Shown in pieces: positions 16,726 to 25,678 of a stretch of 64,000 nt of DNA. The DNA lies in the NCBI RefSeq assembly GCF_900091465.1, contig NZ_FMHV01000002.1, forward strand, positions 496,001-560,000, read 5' to 3'. Numbering within the stretch: position 1 is the first letter of the stretch; the number at the start of each line of letters is the position of its first letter. The notes under the pieces were generated by a model. The model saw nothing but the letters and a program-made list of their open reading frames with translations. It was not told the origin of the DNA and ran no database searches. The position numbers and the translations under genes are program-made. Origin of the DNA: Micromonospora rhizosphaerae (GTDB taxonomy: Bacteria; Actinomycetota; Actinomycetes; Mycobacteriales; Micromonosporaceae).

Positions 16726-17906
16726 GCGAGCTGACCCGGGACGCCGGTTCCCCGGGACGCCGCCGGAAGTTGCGGGTCGGCGTGCTGGCCGCCGCGCTGA
16801 CGACGATCCTCACCCTGCTCTGTTGCGTCGGCGGCGCCGCGGCGTTCTTCCTCACCGAGCTGGCCGGCGACGAGAAGGACGGCATGACCGCCGGTCTGGC
16901 CTGCGACCCGGCACACCCGGTCAGCATCACCGGCGACATGCCGCGCTTCACCGAGTACGGCGAGGGTCAGCTGCGCAACGCCGCCATCATCGTCAAGGTC
17001 GGCCAGGACATGAAGGTGCCGGCCCGGGGATGGGTGATCGCCCTGGCCACCGCGATGCAGGAGTCCGCCCTGCGCAACCTGGCCAACAGCACCGTGCCGG
17101 CCTCCCTGGCGCTGCCCCACGAGGGCGTCGGCTCCGACCACGACTCGCTGGGGCTGTTCCAGCAGCGGCCCGGCTGGGGCAGCGTCGAGCAGCGGATGAC
17201 GCCCTCCTACACGGCCCGCAAGTTCTACGAGAAGATGGTCAAGGTGCCGGACTGGGAGCGCCGCCCGTTGACCGTGGTGGCACAGCGGGTACAGGTCAGC
17301 GCCTTCCCGGACGCCTACGCGAAGCACGAGGAGCTGGCCAGCCGGATCGTCGACGCGCTGGCCGGCGGCGCCGCGCGGACCGTGCAGATCGCCGGGCGGG
17401 CGGTCTGCGACGCCGCTTCCGGCAGTCGGATCGCCGCGTCCGGTTGGACCGCTCCGGTCCCGGGTGGGGTCGGCTCCGGATTCCGCACGGCAGACCGACC
17501 GAGCCACCACGGCGTGGACATCGCGGCACCGAAGCGGGTCACCCAGATCCACGCCGCCTCGACCGGGCGGGTGCTGGTCGCCCGCTGTGATCCGGACCAC
17601 TCCGGACGACGCGACTGCGACGTCGACGGCTACCCGGGCAAGGGCGGCTGCGGCTGGTTCGTGGACATCCTGCACGCCGGCGGCTACATCACCCGCTACT
17701 GCCACATGGTCGATCGTCCCCTCGTGGTCCCCGGCCAGTTGGTGCAGGCCGGTGAGGTGATCGGCCTGGTCGGCAGCAGCGGCAACTCGTCCGGCCCGCA
17801 CCTGCACTTCGAGGTGCACATCGACGGCGACCGGTCCAGCCGGGGCGCGATCAACCCGGTGCCGTTCATGCGCGATCGCGGCGCTCCGCTGGACGGCACC
17901 ACGTGA
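16722..17906 (+). CDS. Cell-wall hydrolase with lysozyme-like and M23 peptidase domains (TcpG/VirB1-like)
   Basis: A 394-residue protein anchored by one N-terminal helix (about 18-45). Residues 80-210 look like a lytic transglycosylase-type domain, with a candidate catalytic Glu114 in ATAMQESALRNL and the LGLFQQRPGWG loop. The C-terminal third is an M23 metallopeptidase with HHGVD (His262, Asp266) and HLHFEVH (His360, His362), the zinc site that cleaves peptide cross-links. Such dual hydrolases open the wall for conjugation machines. The GTG start overlaps the upstream stop, with GGGAGCG before it. A longer frame upstream is antisense-like and was not used. Confidence 0.85.
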   Translation: MSELTRDAGSPGRRRKLRVGVLAAALTTILTLLCCVGGAAAFFLTELAGDEKDGMTAGLACDPAHPVSITGDMPRFTEYGEGQLRNAAIIVKVGQDMKVPARGWVIALATAMQESALRNLANSTVPASLALPHEGVGSDHDSLGLFQQRPGWGSVEQRMTPSYTARKFYEKMVKVPDWERRPLTVVAQRVQVSAFPDAYAKHEELASRIVDALAGGAARTVQIAGRAVCDAASGSRIAASGWTAPVPGGVGSGFRTADRPSHHGVDIAAPKRVTQIHAASTGRVLVARCDPDHSGRRDCDVDGYPGKGGCGWFVDILHAGGYITRYCHMVDRPLVVPGQLVQAGEVIGLVGSSGNSSGPHLHFEVHIDGDRSSRGAINPVPFMRDRGAPLDGTT

Positions 17907-17919
17907 GGATCGCGGACGG

Positions 17920-18522
17920 ATGACCGGCCCGCTGCCCGATCCCTTCGCGGACCAGCCCGACTGGGCTCCGCTGCCGCCCCGACCGATCGAGATCGTGCCC
18001 GCCACCGGCCGGATCGAGCTGCGCGGGCGCCGGGTGCTGGTCGGACTGCCCGGCCTCGGCTGGCGGGGCGACCTGCGCGCCGACGAGCGGGTGGTGCAGG
18101 GCAGCCGGACCTACGTGCCGGTCATCCCGGAGCACGAGTGGTACCGCGCCGAGTCCGAGCAGGTGGAGGTCTTCGCTCCGCTGGTACCGGTGGAGCGGGT
18201 CTGGGTGGAAACGGTCGGTGAACGCCGGCCGGCAGCGGCTCGGTCGCCCCAGTCCGGTGTCCGGCTGGTCTCGCTCGACGCCCCGACCCACCGCGAGCCG
18301 ACCCCGGTCTTCGAGGCCGACACGGTGACCGGCCGGCGGGTGGTGCACGTCGCCGAGTCGGTCGAGCAGCGCGACCTCCGCGCGGTGACCGAGACCTACG
18401 CCAGTGCCGACGGGGACATCTGTGTCCGGGTGACCTCCGAGCTGGAGTGGTACCGCTGGGCCTGGCGCGGCCAGACTCTCACCACTTTGGAGGTACCGGT
18501 CCACCTGCTCTGGATCGAGTGA
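17920..18522 (+). CDS. Unknown protein made of two similar domains, in the T4SS-like operon
   Basis: A 200-residue soluble protein with no signal peptide or membrane helix. The two halves align with each other: residues 36-97 and 138-200 share a GRRV start, the motif HEWYR (73-76) or LEWYR (175-179), and an end of the form VxxVWVE or VHLLWIE. This indicates an internal duplication. No known family is recognised. It follows the wall hydrolase after 13 bases on the same strand, so it is probably the last gene of the plus-strand operon before the divergent gene at 18527-19084, whose stop lies only four bases away. Confidence 0.7.
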   Translation: MTGPLPDPFADQPDWAPLPPRPIEIVPATGRIELRGRRVLVGLPGLGWRGDLRADERVVQGSRTYVPVIPEHEWYRAESEQVEVFAPLVPVERVWVETVGERRPAAARSPQSGVRLVSLDAPTHREPTPVFEADTVTGRRVVHVAESVEQRDLRAVTETYASADGDICVRVTSELEWYRWAWRGQTLTTLEVPVHLLWIE

Positions 18523-18526
18523 GGGC

Positions 18527-19084
18527 TCAGCCGGTCGGTTTTCCTTCACAGACTCGCCAGTCGTCACCGAGCCGGGCTACGAAGCTCCACCCCTGCCGGT
18601 CGCTCTGCGAAATTCCGTCCACGAGGGCGGAGATGATGAGGTCGACCTCGACGTCAGCGACGTCGCCGTGGCGCTGCACGGTCAGGCTGCCCCAGCTCAC
18701 CGAGATCGTCGTCCCGAACCGCTTCTCACGGGCCACCAGATCGTCTCGGAGGCTGCGGACCGCGCCGAGATCAGCCCCGGCTTCGCAGGCGAACTCGTTC
18801 GCCTTGGTGTCGTTGCGGTCCACCAGAAAGGCGCGGAGGTAGTTGTCCACCACCACGTCCGGGGCGCTGCGGTCGGGGGCGGTGGCGCGGTCGTACAGGA
18901 CGTAGCCGACGACGGCGCCGCCGACACAGATCAGCGCGAGCACCCCGGCGACCATCGAGAGAACCGTACGCAGCCGGCGACGTGGACGCTCCGGCGCCGA
19001 CACCGGCGCGGGCGACGCCAACTGGTCGGGCGGGGTCCGCTGCGCCGGTACGCGGGAGACCTGGGAACCGGCGGGGGGTTGCAC
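18527..19084 (-). CDS. Membrane-anchored protein with a small extracytoplasmic domain
   Basis: A 185-residue protein on the strand opposite to its neighbours. A Pro-rich N-terminus is followed by one membrane helix (VLSMVAGVLALICVGGAVVG) and a domain beginning VVDNYLRAFLVDRNDTKANE, whose shape resembles NTF2/DUF4878-like domains of actinobacterial membrane proteins. The C-terminus is VARLGDDWRVCEGKPTG. I chose the GTG at 19084 because GGAGG lies nine bases upstream of it; a GTG at 19093 is in frame but directly abuts that site. It resembles the single-pass gene at 16168-16725 in architecture, so it could be an alternative channel subunit. This is inference. Confidence 0.65.
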   Translation of the reverse strand: MQPPAGSQVSRVPAQRTPPDQLASPAPVSAPERPRRRLRTVLSMVAGVLALICVGGAVVGYVLYDRATAPDRSAPDVVVDNYLRAFLVDRNDTKANEFACEAGADLGAVRSLRDDLVAREKRFGTTISVSWGSLTVQRHGDVADVEVDLIISALVDGISQSDRQGWSFVARLGDDWRVCEGKPTG

Positions 19085-19308
19085 TGATTCCACCCTCCGA
19101 GGCTATCGGTTGCACGCCTCGTACCCAATGGCCCGGATTCAGCGAGGGCCGCAGCGCCAGCAGGCAGGAGACCGCGGCCCGGCGAGTCTGGTCACCCACC
19201 GGTGCGTAAAGGCCGCGCAGCGCCGACCGACATCCCCGAGGAGTGCCCTCGGCTGGGATACCGTCTCTGCTCGGGAGGAGATGTCGGCCTCGGAAAGAGA
19301 GGTGGACG

Positions 19309-21855
19309 GTGGCCAGTCCGAAGGCGCGAGCCGGCCGGGCCGCCGCCCTGCACCGGCAGGCCGCTGCCGCGGCGTCCGCCGCGGCCGGCATCCTCGACGA
19401 GATCCGGCCCGCACCGGCCGACCACCACCGGCAGTACGAGCTGGCGGAACGGCTGCGCGCCGCCGCGGCGCTGGCCGCACCGGGCTGGTCCGGGGCTCCC
19501 CTGGAGACCCTGGCCGTGGCGACCCCGCCCGGTGACCACCCGCCACCCCTCGTCCGGGTCGGCACCGCCGCGCCGTTGGACGACGCCCGGTTTCCGGCCC
19601 TGGTGCCGCTGGTCGGCAGCGGTCACCTGAGCATCGACACCGACGCCACCGATCCCCGGGTGGCCGGGCTGCTCCGGGCCGTCCTGCTGCGGCTGCTCGC
19701 CGCCGCACCGGCCGGCTCGCTGCTGGTCCGCGCGGTGGACGCCAGCGCCGACGCAAACCCCGGCACCGGGCTGGCCAGCGGGACCTTCGCGGGGTTCGCG
19801 GCACTGGCCGACGCGGGACTGCTGCCCCCACCGGCGACCGACGTGGCGGGGCTGCGCGCGGTCCTCGGCGAGGCCGAGCAGTGGGTGGCCGCCGGCACCG
19901 CCCGGCAGCGCGGGCAGGACCGGACGCTGCTGCTCGTGGTGGCCGCGCTTCCCGCCGGCGCCGGCCCGACCGACCTCGGCCGGCTCGAGGAGCTGGCCGC
20001 GCAGGGCCACCGGGCGGGCCTGCACCTCGTGGTGGCCGGCTGGCCGCCCGCCACCCGGCCCGCCCTGCCCCAGGCCACCACCGTCGCCGTGCGCAACGCG
20101 TACGCGCTGGTCGGGGATCCGCCGGGCGGCGCGTTCAGCAGCCCGGGCACCGAGGCGCCCGGGGGCCTCAACTCTCCGGTCTTCGTGGACGAGGACCCGC
20201 CGGCCGAGCTGGTAGCGGGGGTCTGTCGCCGGCTGGCCCGGCAGATCGAGGACCGTTCCCGGCTGTCGCTGACCGACCTGCTGCCCAGCGGCGCGCTGTG
20301 GCGGTCCGGCTCCGTGGACGGGCTCTCCACGATGGTCGGGGACGCCGCCGGCCGGCCGGTCAGCCTCGGCTTCACCGAGCTGACCCCGCACTGGCTGCTC
20401 AGCGGCCGTTCGGGCGCCGGCCGCTCGGCGTTCCTGACCAACGTGCTCTTCGGGCTGGCCGCCCGGTACGGCCCCGACGAGCTGACCCTGTACCTGGCCG
20501 ACCTCGGCGAGGGCGAGTCCTTCGTGGACTTTCTGCAGACCGAGCGGGACCGCTCGTGGGTGCCGCAGGTCCGGGCCGCCGGGATGGCGGCCGACCGGGA
20601 GTACGTGGCGGACCTCATCGGTCAGCTGGAGGCGGAGCTGCACCGCCGGGAGGAGGCGGGCCGACGGGCGGGCGGGCAGCGCTACGCCGAGCTGCGCCAG
20701 CACCAGTCCCTGCCGCGGATCGTCTGCGTCATCGACAACTTTTCCCTGCTGCTGCGGGAGCGGGACCGGCTGGCCATCGACCTCCTGGCCCGGCTGGACG
20801 CGCTGGCCCGCGCCGCCCGGGCGTACGGCATCCACCTGGTCCTGGCCGGCGAGGGTGATCTCGGCACCGGCGGCCCGCGGGACCCGCTGCTCGGCCAGTT
20901 CCCGGTGCGGGTCGCGCTGCCCGGCGGATCGGCGGTGCTGGAGCCGACCAACGACGCGGCCGCCGGGCTGCCGGTCGGGAGCGCGGTGGTGAACACCGCC
21001 GGCGGCCTCGGCGGGCCGCGGGGTGCCACCCGAGGGCACGAGCGGATGATCCGCTTCCCGGACCCGCACGAGGATCCGGACACCCTCGCCGAGCTGCGGC
21101 ACCGACTCTGGAGCGCCCGGCCGGAGGGCACCACCCCGCCGATCGTCTTCGCCGGGTACGCCCAACCGCTGCTCGCCAACGACCCGCACTACCGGGCCGC
21201 GCTGGCTGGCCGGGCGCGTGGCCCGGCCGCGCTGCTCGGCCGGGCGGTGGACGTCCGCCGCTCCACGGTGGCGGTGCCGCTCGGCCCGGCCGCTGGCCGG
21301 AACCTCGCCGTGCTCGGCCGCGACGAGGAGGCGGCGCGACTGCTGGTGACCGCCGCCCGGAGCACCGCCGCGCACCACCCGTCCGCCCGATTCCTGCTGG
21401 CGCCGCTGGCCGACGGGTCGGCGGAACCGGCCGAGGCGCTGGCCGCGGAACTCGCCGAGCAGCATCAGGTGGAGATCGTCGACGTCGCCGGGCTGCGCGC
21501 CGCGATGGACGCGGTCGAGCCGGGCTACCTGGTGGTGTTCGGGCTGGACGTGCCGGACCAGGCGGAGCTGCCGGCCGAGGGACTACGTTCGTTGCTGCTG
21601 GAGGGCCCGCCGGCGGGGCTGCACCTGCTCGGCTGGTGGCGCTCGGTGGGGCCGCTGGCCGGGCTGCTCGGACCCGAGGGCGAGGTGGACAAACTGACCG
21701 CCGTGGTGGCGACGGACGTGCCGGGCACCCGGTTGGAGTCACTCTTCGACCGGCCGGTGCGGTGGCGGCCGCGCGCCCATCGGGCGGTGCTCTGGGACGG
21801 CCCGGGCGAACCGGGGACGGTGCTGGTGCCGTTCGGGGAGGAGGCGGCGTGGTGA
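19309..21855 (+). CDS. EccC/FtsK-like multidomain protein with degenerate nucleotide-binding motifs
   Basis: An 848-residue protein with the three-lobed look of FtsK/SpoIIIE/EccC translocases, preceded by a helical N-terminus. The best-preserved lobe has HWLLSGRSGAGRSAFLTNVL, a Walker A in which the essential Lys is Arg (Arg372), and a Walker B-like RIVCVIDNF where Asn replaces the usual acidic residue. The third lobe (VAVPLGPAAGRNLAVLGRDE) has no P-loop. It may therefore bind but not hydrolyse ATP, or act structurally. The GTG at 19309 follows GAGAGGTGG; an upstream ATG (19243) lacks support. The next gene overlaps its stop. It takes the place of a coupling protein (TcpA/VirD4) in the block. 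Confidence 0.75.
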   Translation: MASPKARAGRAAALHRQAAAAASAAAGILDEIRPAPADHHRQYELAERLRAAAALAAPGWSGAPLETLAVATPPGDHPPPLVRVGTAAPLDDARFPALVPLVGSGHLSIDTDATDPRVAGLLRAVLLRLLAAAPAGSLLVRAVDASADANPGTGLASGTFAGFAALADAGLLPPPATDVAGLRAVLGEAEQWVAAGTARQRGQDRTLLLVVAALPAGAGPTDLGRLEELAAQGHRAGLHLVVAGWPPATRPALPQATTVAVRNAYALVGDPPGGAFSSPGTEAPGGLNSPVFVDEDPPAELVAGVCRRLARQIEDRSRLSLTDLLPSGALWRSGSVDGLSTMVGDAAGRPVSLGFTELTPHWLLSGRSGAGRSAFLTNVLFGLAARYGPDELTLYLADLGEGESFVDFLQTERDRSWVPQVRAAGMAADREYVADLIGQLEAELHRREEAGRRAGGQRYAELRQHQSLPRIVCVIDNFSLLLRERDRLAIDLLARLDALARAARAYGIHLVLAGEGDLGTGGPRDPLLGQFPVRVALPGGSAVLEPTNDAAAGLPVGSAVVNTAGGLGGPRGATRGHERMIRFPDPHEDPDTLAELRHRLWSARPEGTTPPIVFAGYAQPLLANDPHYRAALAGRARGPAALLGRAVDVRRSTVAVPLGPAAGRNLAVLGRDEEAARLLVTAARSTAAHHPSARFLLAPLADGSAEPAEALAAELAEQHQVEIVDVAGLRAAMDAVEPGYLVVFGLDVPDQAELPAEGLRSLLLEGPPAGLHLLGWWRSVGPLAGLLGPEGEVDKLTAVVATDVPGTRLESLFDRPVRWRPRAHRAVLWDGPGEPGTVLVPFGEEAAW

Positions 21856-22571
21856 ACGAGACCGGTCCCGCCGTACCCGCCCCCCGGTCGGGCCATCCGC
21901 CGGCCGACAGCGGCGGGGTTGACCCGGCCGACCCCGTCGGGGCGGCCTGGGCGGACTACGTCGCCGCCGCCCGGCAGCTCGACGGGGTACGCCGGGCCGC
22001 GGCGACCGCCGCGAGCGAGCAGGCCCGCTTTGTGCAGGCCGCCCGGGAGGAGCTGAGCGTCGTCCGGGCCCGCCTGGCGCCGCAGCAGTCGCAGCTGCGC
22101 GAGCTCGGCGTACCCGCGATCTCGCTGGTGCCGACGCCGCCGGAGCTGACCGAGGCGTCCCGGACGATGGCCCCCGGACCGGCGGCGGTGCTGGCGTCCC
22201 TCCAGGCCGCCCGCCGGTGGGTGGACGCCGCGGACGACACGCTGTCCGCGCGGGGCCTGCCCCGGATGGCCCGCTGGCCGTCCCGGCCCCGCAACCTGCT
22301 GGTGTACGGGGCCCTGGCGCTGGTGGTCCCGCTGATCCAGCTGGCGGTCTACCTGGCCACCGGCACCGGTCCGGCGACCGCCCTCGCGCTGCTGGTCGGG
22401 CTGCCGATGCCGGCGGTCGCCTTCATGACGGGCTGGCTGGCGGTCGGGCGGCTGTTCCGGCCTCGGCCGGAGGACCGGGTGGACCGGACCCCCCGGTTCG
22501 GCGCGCTGGTCTGCCTGGTCCCGGCGGTGGCGACGACCGCCGGGATCGTCCTGGCGATGCTGGCGGGGTGA
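21852..22571 (+). CDS. Coiled-coil membrane protein, partner of the FtsK-like gene
   Basis: A 239-residue protein with a Pro-rich start, a helical region compatible with a coiled coil (about 40-90, rich in Ala, Arg, Glu and Gln) and three hydrophobic segments at the C-terminus (NLLVYGALALVVPLIQLAVY, ALALLVGLPMPAVAFMTGWL and LVCLVPAVATTAGIVLAML). Its GTG overlaps the FtsK-like stop as GTGA, so the two products are made together and probably interact at the membrane. The stop is five bases from the convergent folE stop, with no terminator between. Function unknown. Confidence 0.68.
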   Translation: MNETGPAVPAPRSGHPPADSGGVDPADPVGAAWADYVAAARQLDGVRRAAATAASEQARFVQAAREELSVVRARLAPQQSQLRELGVPAISLVPTPPELTEASRTMAPGPAAVLASLQAARRWVDAADDTLSARGLPRMARWPSRPRNLLVYGALALVVPLIQLAVYLATGTGPATALALLVGLPMPAVAFMTGWLAVGRLFRPRPEDRVDRTPRFGALVCLVPAVATTAGIVLAMLAG

Positions 22572-22576
22572 CCCGG

Positions 22577-23140
22577 TCAGCGGGGGATGATCAGAGCCAT
22601 CGCCTCGGCGCGCGACTTGGCGTCGTACTGAAGGGTGCCCCGCACCGCCGAGGTGATGGTCTTGGCGCCGGTCTTCTGGATGCCGCGCATCGCCATGCAC
22701 ATGTGCTCGCACTCCAGCACCACGACCACCCCGCGCGGTGCCAGCTTGCTCATCAACAGATCGGCGATCTGCGAGGTGAGCCGCTCCTGCACCTGCGGAC
22801 GGCGGGCGAAGACCTCGACCAGCCGGGCCAGCTTGGACAGACCGGTGATCCGCCCGTCCGGGCCGGGGATGTAGCCGATGTGGGCGCTGCCCCGGAACGG
22901 GAGCAGGTGGTGCTCGCAAAGGCTCATCACGTCGATGTCCCGGACGAGCACCAGCTCCTCGTGGCTGGCCTCGAAGGTGGTGCTGAGCACCTGCGCCGGG
23001 TCGACCCGCAGGCCGGCGAAGAGCTCGGCGTACGCGCGCGCGACCCGGGCCGGCGTCTGCTGGAGACCGTCGCGGTCCGGGTCCTCGCCGACCGCGATCA
23101 GGATCTCGCGGACCGCTTTCTCGATCCGGCCGAGGTCCAC
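22577..23140 (-). CDS. folE: GTP cyclohydrolase I
   Basis: FolE opens GTP to dihydroneopterin triphosphate, the first step of folate synthesis. The 187-residue product has the zinc ligands in [10 protein letters not shown] and [10 protein letters not shown], the [19 protein letters not shown] core and the C-terminal [11 protein letters not shown]. The frame stays open upstream, without a standard start, to a CTG at 23281 that overlaps the ftsH stop as CTGA. This would add about 47 residues, including [15 protein letters not shown], which looks protein-like. I report the GTG at 23140, preceded by GAGGAG, as the conservative start. It follows ftsH directly, as in other actinobacteria, but its usual partner folP is displaced. 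Confidence 0.92.
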   Translation of the reverse strand: MDLGRIEKAVREILIAVGEDPDRDGLQQTPARVARAYAELFAGLRVDPAQVLSTTFEASHEELVLVRDIDVMSLCEHHLLPFRGSAHIGYIPGPDGRITGLSKLARLVEVFARRPQVQERLTSQIADLLMSKLAPRGVVVVLECEHMCMAMRGIQKTGAKTITSAVRGTLQYDAKSRAEAMALIIPR

Positions 23141-23277
23141 CGTCTCCTCGATCGGCCGTCCGGTGAGCTTGCCGCTGATCAGCCGAGCGGCGACATGGTC
23201 CAGCCCGTCCTCACCGTCGGGCTCGGTCGCGGAGACGGCCAGCTCCCGGTCCCGGGAGCTGGCCGTCGGCTCGCTGC

Positions 23278-25284
23278 TCAGTGCGCACCGTCCGAGCTGT
23301 TCGGGCCGCCGCTGACCGAGGCGCCGTCGGCCTCGGCCTGCGCCTTGAGCGCCTCCTTCTCGGCCGGGGTGAGGACCGGCGGCTCGGTGGAGGGCTGGCG
23401 CTTGCCGAAGCCGTTGTACGGAGCCATCGGCGGACGCTTCGCCACCCGGGCGCAGATCCGGGCCATGTCGGCGGTGGAGAGGGTCTCCTTCTCGATCAGC
23501 TCGAGCACGATGTTGTCCAGGACATCCCGGTACTCCACCAGGATCTCCCAGGCCTCGTCGTGGGCCAGCTCGATCAGCGCCCGCATCTCGGCGTCGATCT
23601 CGGCGGCCACCGCGTCGGAGTAGTCCCGCTCGTGGCCCATGTTGCGGCCGAGGAACGGCTCGTCGCCGCTGGTGCCGTACTTGATCGCACCGAGCTTGGA
23701 GCTCATGCCGTACTGGGTGATCATCGCGCGGGCCAGCTGGGTGGCCTTCTCGATGTCGTTGCCGGCGCCGGTGGTCGGCTCGTGGAAGACCAGCTCCTCG
23801 GCCGCCCGGCCGCCCAGCGCGTACGCCAGGGTGTCGACCATCTCGGCGCGGGTCTGGGTGTACTTGTCCTCGGTCGGCAGGACCAGGGTGTGGCCCAGCG
23901 AGCGACCGCGGGACAGGATCGTCACCTTGTGCACCGGCGCGGCGTGCGGCAGCGCCCAGGCGACCAGCGCGTGCCCACCCTCGTGGTACGCGGTGATCTT
24001 CTTCTCCTGGTCGCTCATCACCCGGGTCCGACGCTGCGGACCGGCGATCACCCGGTCGATCGACTCCTCCAGGGAGTCGTTGGTGATCGCCCGCTGGTTC
24101 TTGCGGGCGGTGAGCAGCGCGGCCTCGTTGATCACGTTGGCCAGGTCGGCGCCGCTGAAGCCCGGGGTACGCCGGGCGACCGAGTCGAGGTCGACGTCGG
24201 GCGTGAACGGCTTGCCCTTGGCGTGCACCCGCAGGATCGCCTTGCGGCCCTCCATGTCGGGAGCGTCCACCGGGATCTGCCGGTCGAAGCGGCCCGGGCG
24301 CAGCAGCGCCGGGTCGAGGATGTCCGGCCGGTTGGTGGCGGCGATCAGGATCACGCCGCCCTTGGTGTCGAAGCCGTCCATCTCGACGAGGAGCTGGTTG
24401 AGGGTCTGCTCCCGCTCGTCGTGGCCGCCGCCCATGCCGGCGCCGCGGTGCCGGCCGACGGCGTCGATCTCGTCGACGAAGACGATCGCCGGGGCGTTCG
24501 ACTTGGCCTGCTCGAACAGGTCGCGGACCCGGCTGGCGCCGACACCGACGAACATCTCGACGAAGTCCGAACCGGAGATCGAGTAGAACGGCACGCCGGC
24601 CTCACCGGCGACCGCGCGGGCGAGCAGGGTCTTACCGGTACCGGGCGGGCCGAAGAGCAGCACGCCCTTTGGGATCTTGGCGCCGAGGGCCTGGTACTTC
24701 GCCGGGTTCTGCAGGAAGTCCTTGATCTCCTGCAGCTCCTCGACGGCCTCGTCGGCCCCGGCCACGTCCGCGAAGGTCGTCTTCGGCGTGTCCTTGGTGA
24801 TCATCTTGGCCTTGGACTTGCCGAAGTTGAGCACCCGGGAGCCGCCGCCCTGCATCTGCGACATGAAGAAGAGCAGCAGGAGCACGAGGAGCGCGATCGG
24901 CAGGAGGTTGACCAGCAGGCTGACCCAGACGCTGTCCGTGGAGACCTTGGCATCGACCGGGCCGGTGACCCGGTTGGCAGCCTTGGCGTCCAGGACGTCC
25001 TTCCAGACCTGGCTGCCCACCTCGTACGGGAACTGGGCCTCGATCCGGTCGGTGCTGGTGTCACCGAACTTGGTCTTCTGTGCCAGGTCGAGCTGGAGCG
25101 TCTGCTCCTTGTCCTGGAAGACGACCTTGTTGATCTTCGAAGTGTGGAGCTGGTCCAGCGCCACCGAGGTGTCCACCCGGTGGTAGCTGGGACTAGCGGT
25201 GAAGACTTGACTGAGCACAACGGCGCCGAGGATGACCAGGATGATCCAGACCACCGGTCGGCGGAAGAAACGCGTACGTTCCAT
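23278..25284 (-). CDS. ftsH: ATP-dependent zinc metalloprotease FtsH
   Basis: This membrane-bound AAA+ protease degrades misfolded and regulatory membrane proteins. With the ATG at 25284 it has 668 residues. An N-terminal helix ([17 protein letters not shown]) and an extracytoplasmic domain precede a second helix. The AAA module has GPPGTGKT (Lys218), [10 protein letters not shown] and the second region of homology. The protease domain has HEGGH at 434-438 (zinc ligands and catalytic Glu). The C-terminal tail is Pro/Ala/Glu-rich. An ATG at 25299 is in frame and adds MPDNS; neither start has a well-spaced ribosome site. The order hpt, ftsH, folE is the actinobacterial norm. Confidence 0.95.
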   Translation of the reverse strand: MERTRFFRRPVVWIILVILGAVVLSQVFTASPSYHRVDTSVALDQLHTSKINKVVFQDKEQTLQLDLAQKTKFGDTSTDRIEAQFPYEVGSQVWKDVLDAKAANRVTGPVDAKVSTDSVWVSLLVNLLPIALLVLLLLFFMSQMQGGGSRVLNFGKSKAKMITKDTPKTTFADVAGADEAVEELQEIKDFLQNPAKYQALGAKIPKGVLLFGPPGTGKTLLARAVAGEAGVPFYSISGSDFVEMFVGVGASRVRDLFEQAKSNAPAIVFVDEIDAVGRHRGAGMGGGHDEREQTLNQLLVEMDGFDTKGGVILIAATNRPDILDPALLRPGRFDRQIPVDAPDMEGRKAILRVHAKGKPFTPDVDLDSVARRTPGFSGADLANVINEAALLTARKNQRAITNDSLEESIDRVIAGPQRRTRVMSDQEKKITAYHEGGHALVAWALPHAAPVHKVTILSRGRSLGHTLVLPTEDKYTQTRAEMVDTLAYALGGRAAEELVFHEPTTGAGNDIEKATQLARAMITQYGMSSKLGAIKYGTSGDEPFLGRNMGHERDYSDAVAAEIDAEMRALIELAHDEAWEILVEYRDVLDNIVLELIEKETLSTADMARICARVAKRPPMAPYNGFGKRQPSTEPPVLTPAEKEALKAQAEADGASVSGGPNSSDGAH

Positions 25285-25299
25285 ACTGTTGTCGGGCAT

Positions 25300-25678
25300 C
25301 GAGACGCCCGCATCCTCCTGATCGACGTCCTGACCGTCTGAATGATGTTGCCGCCTCGGGCGGCGGCCGGAGCCGCCGTGCGGGCCGGCCTCGACCCCGA
25401 AGCGCGCAAACTGCCGCGCCGCGGTCATTCGACGGTACACCGTGCATGCCAGATCTGAGCTTGTGAGCCCTGCTGTTACGCGCACGGCGAACCGGGGTTC
25501 AGCCGGCGTGGCGGGAGCTCCTCACCCGGCCACCCGACCGCCCGGTCCAGCGGTTCGAGGGGTCGGGCGCGGAGGTTGCCTCCACGCCACCGACACCTAC
25601 GGTAGTCCGATCAGCTGAGAGTCCGCTGAACGTCCGCTTGACGAGGGCCGATAAGAGCAGGTCGATGGCGCCTAGGCC
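25300..25678 (-). promoter_or_regulatory. ftsH upstream region with a helical-phase direct repeat
   Basis: This 379-base gap between hpt and ftsH holds no convincing gene. At 25621-25642 the plus strand carries two 11-base units in tandem, GTCCGCTGAAC and GTCCGCTTGAC, differing at two bases. An 11-base period puts both on the same face of the helix, as for a regulator binding a direct repeat. TACCGT (minus strand, about 25599-25604) is a possible -10 just downstream for ftsH. The binding protein is unknown. Confidence 0.35.

Noticed and set aside
9536-22576. Interpretation of the secretion-like block as an integrative conjugative element
   Set aside because: No relaxase, integrase, excisionase, tRNA target or flanking direct repeat was found, so mobility cannot be supported from the window.
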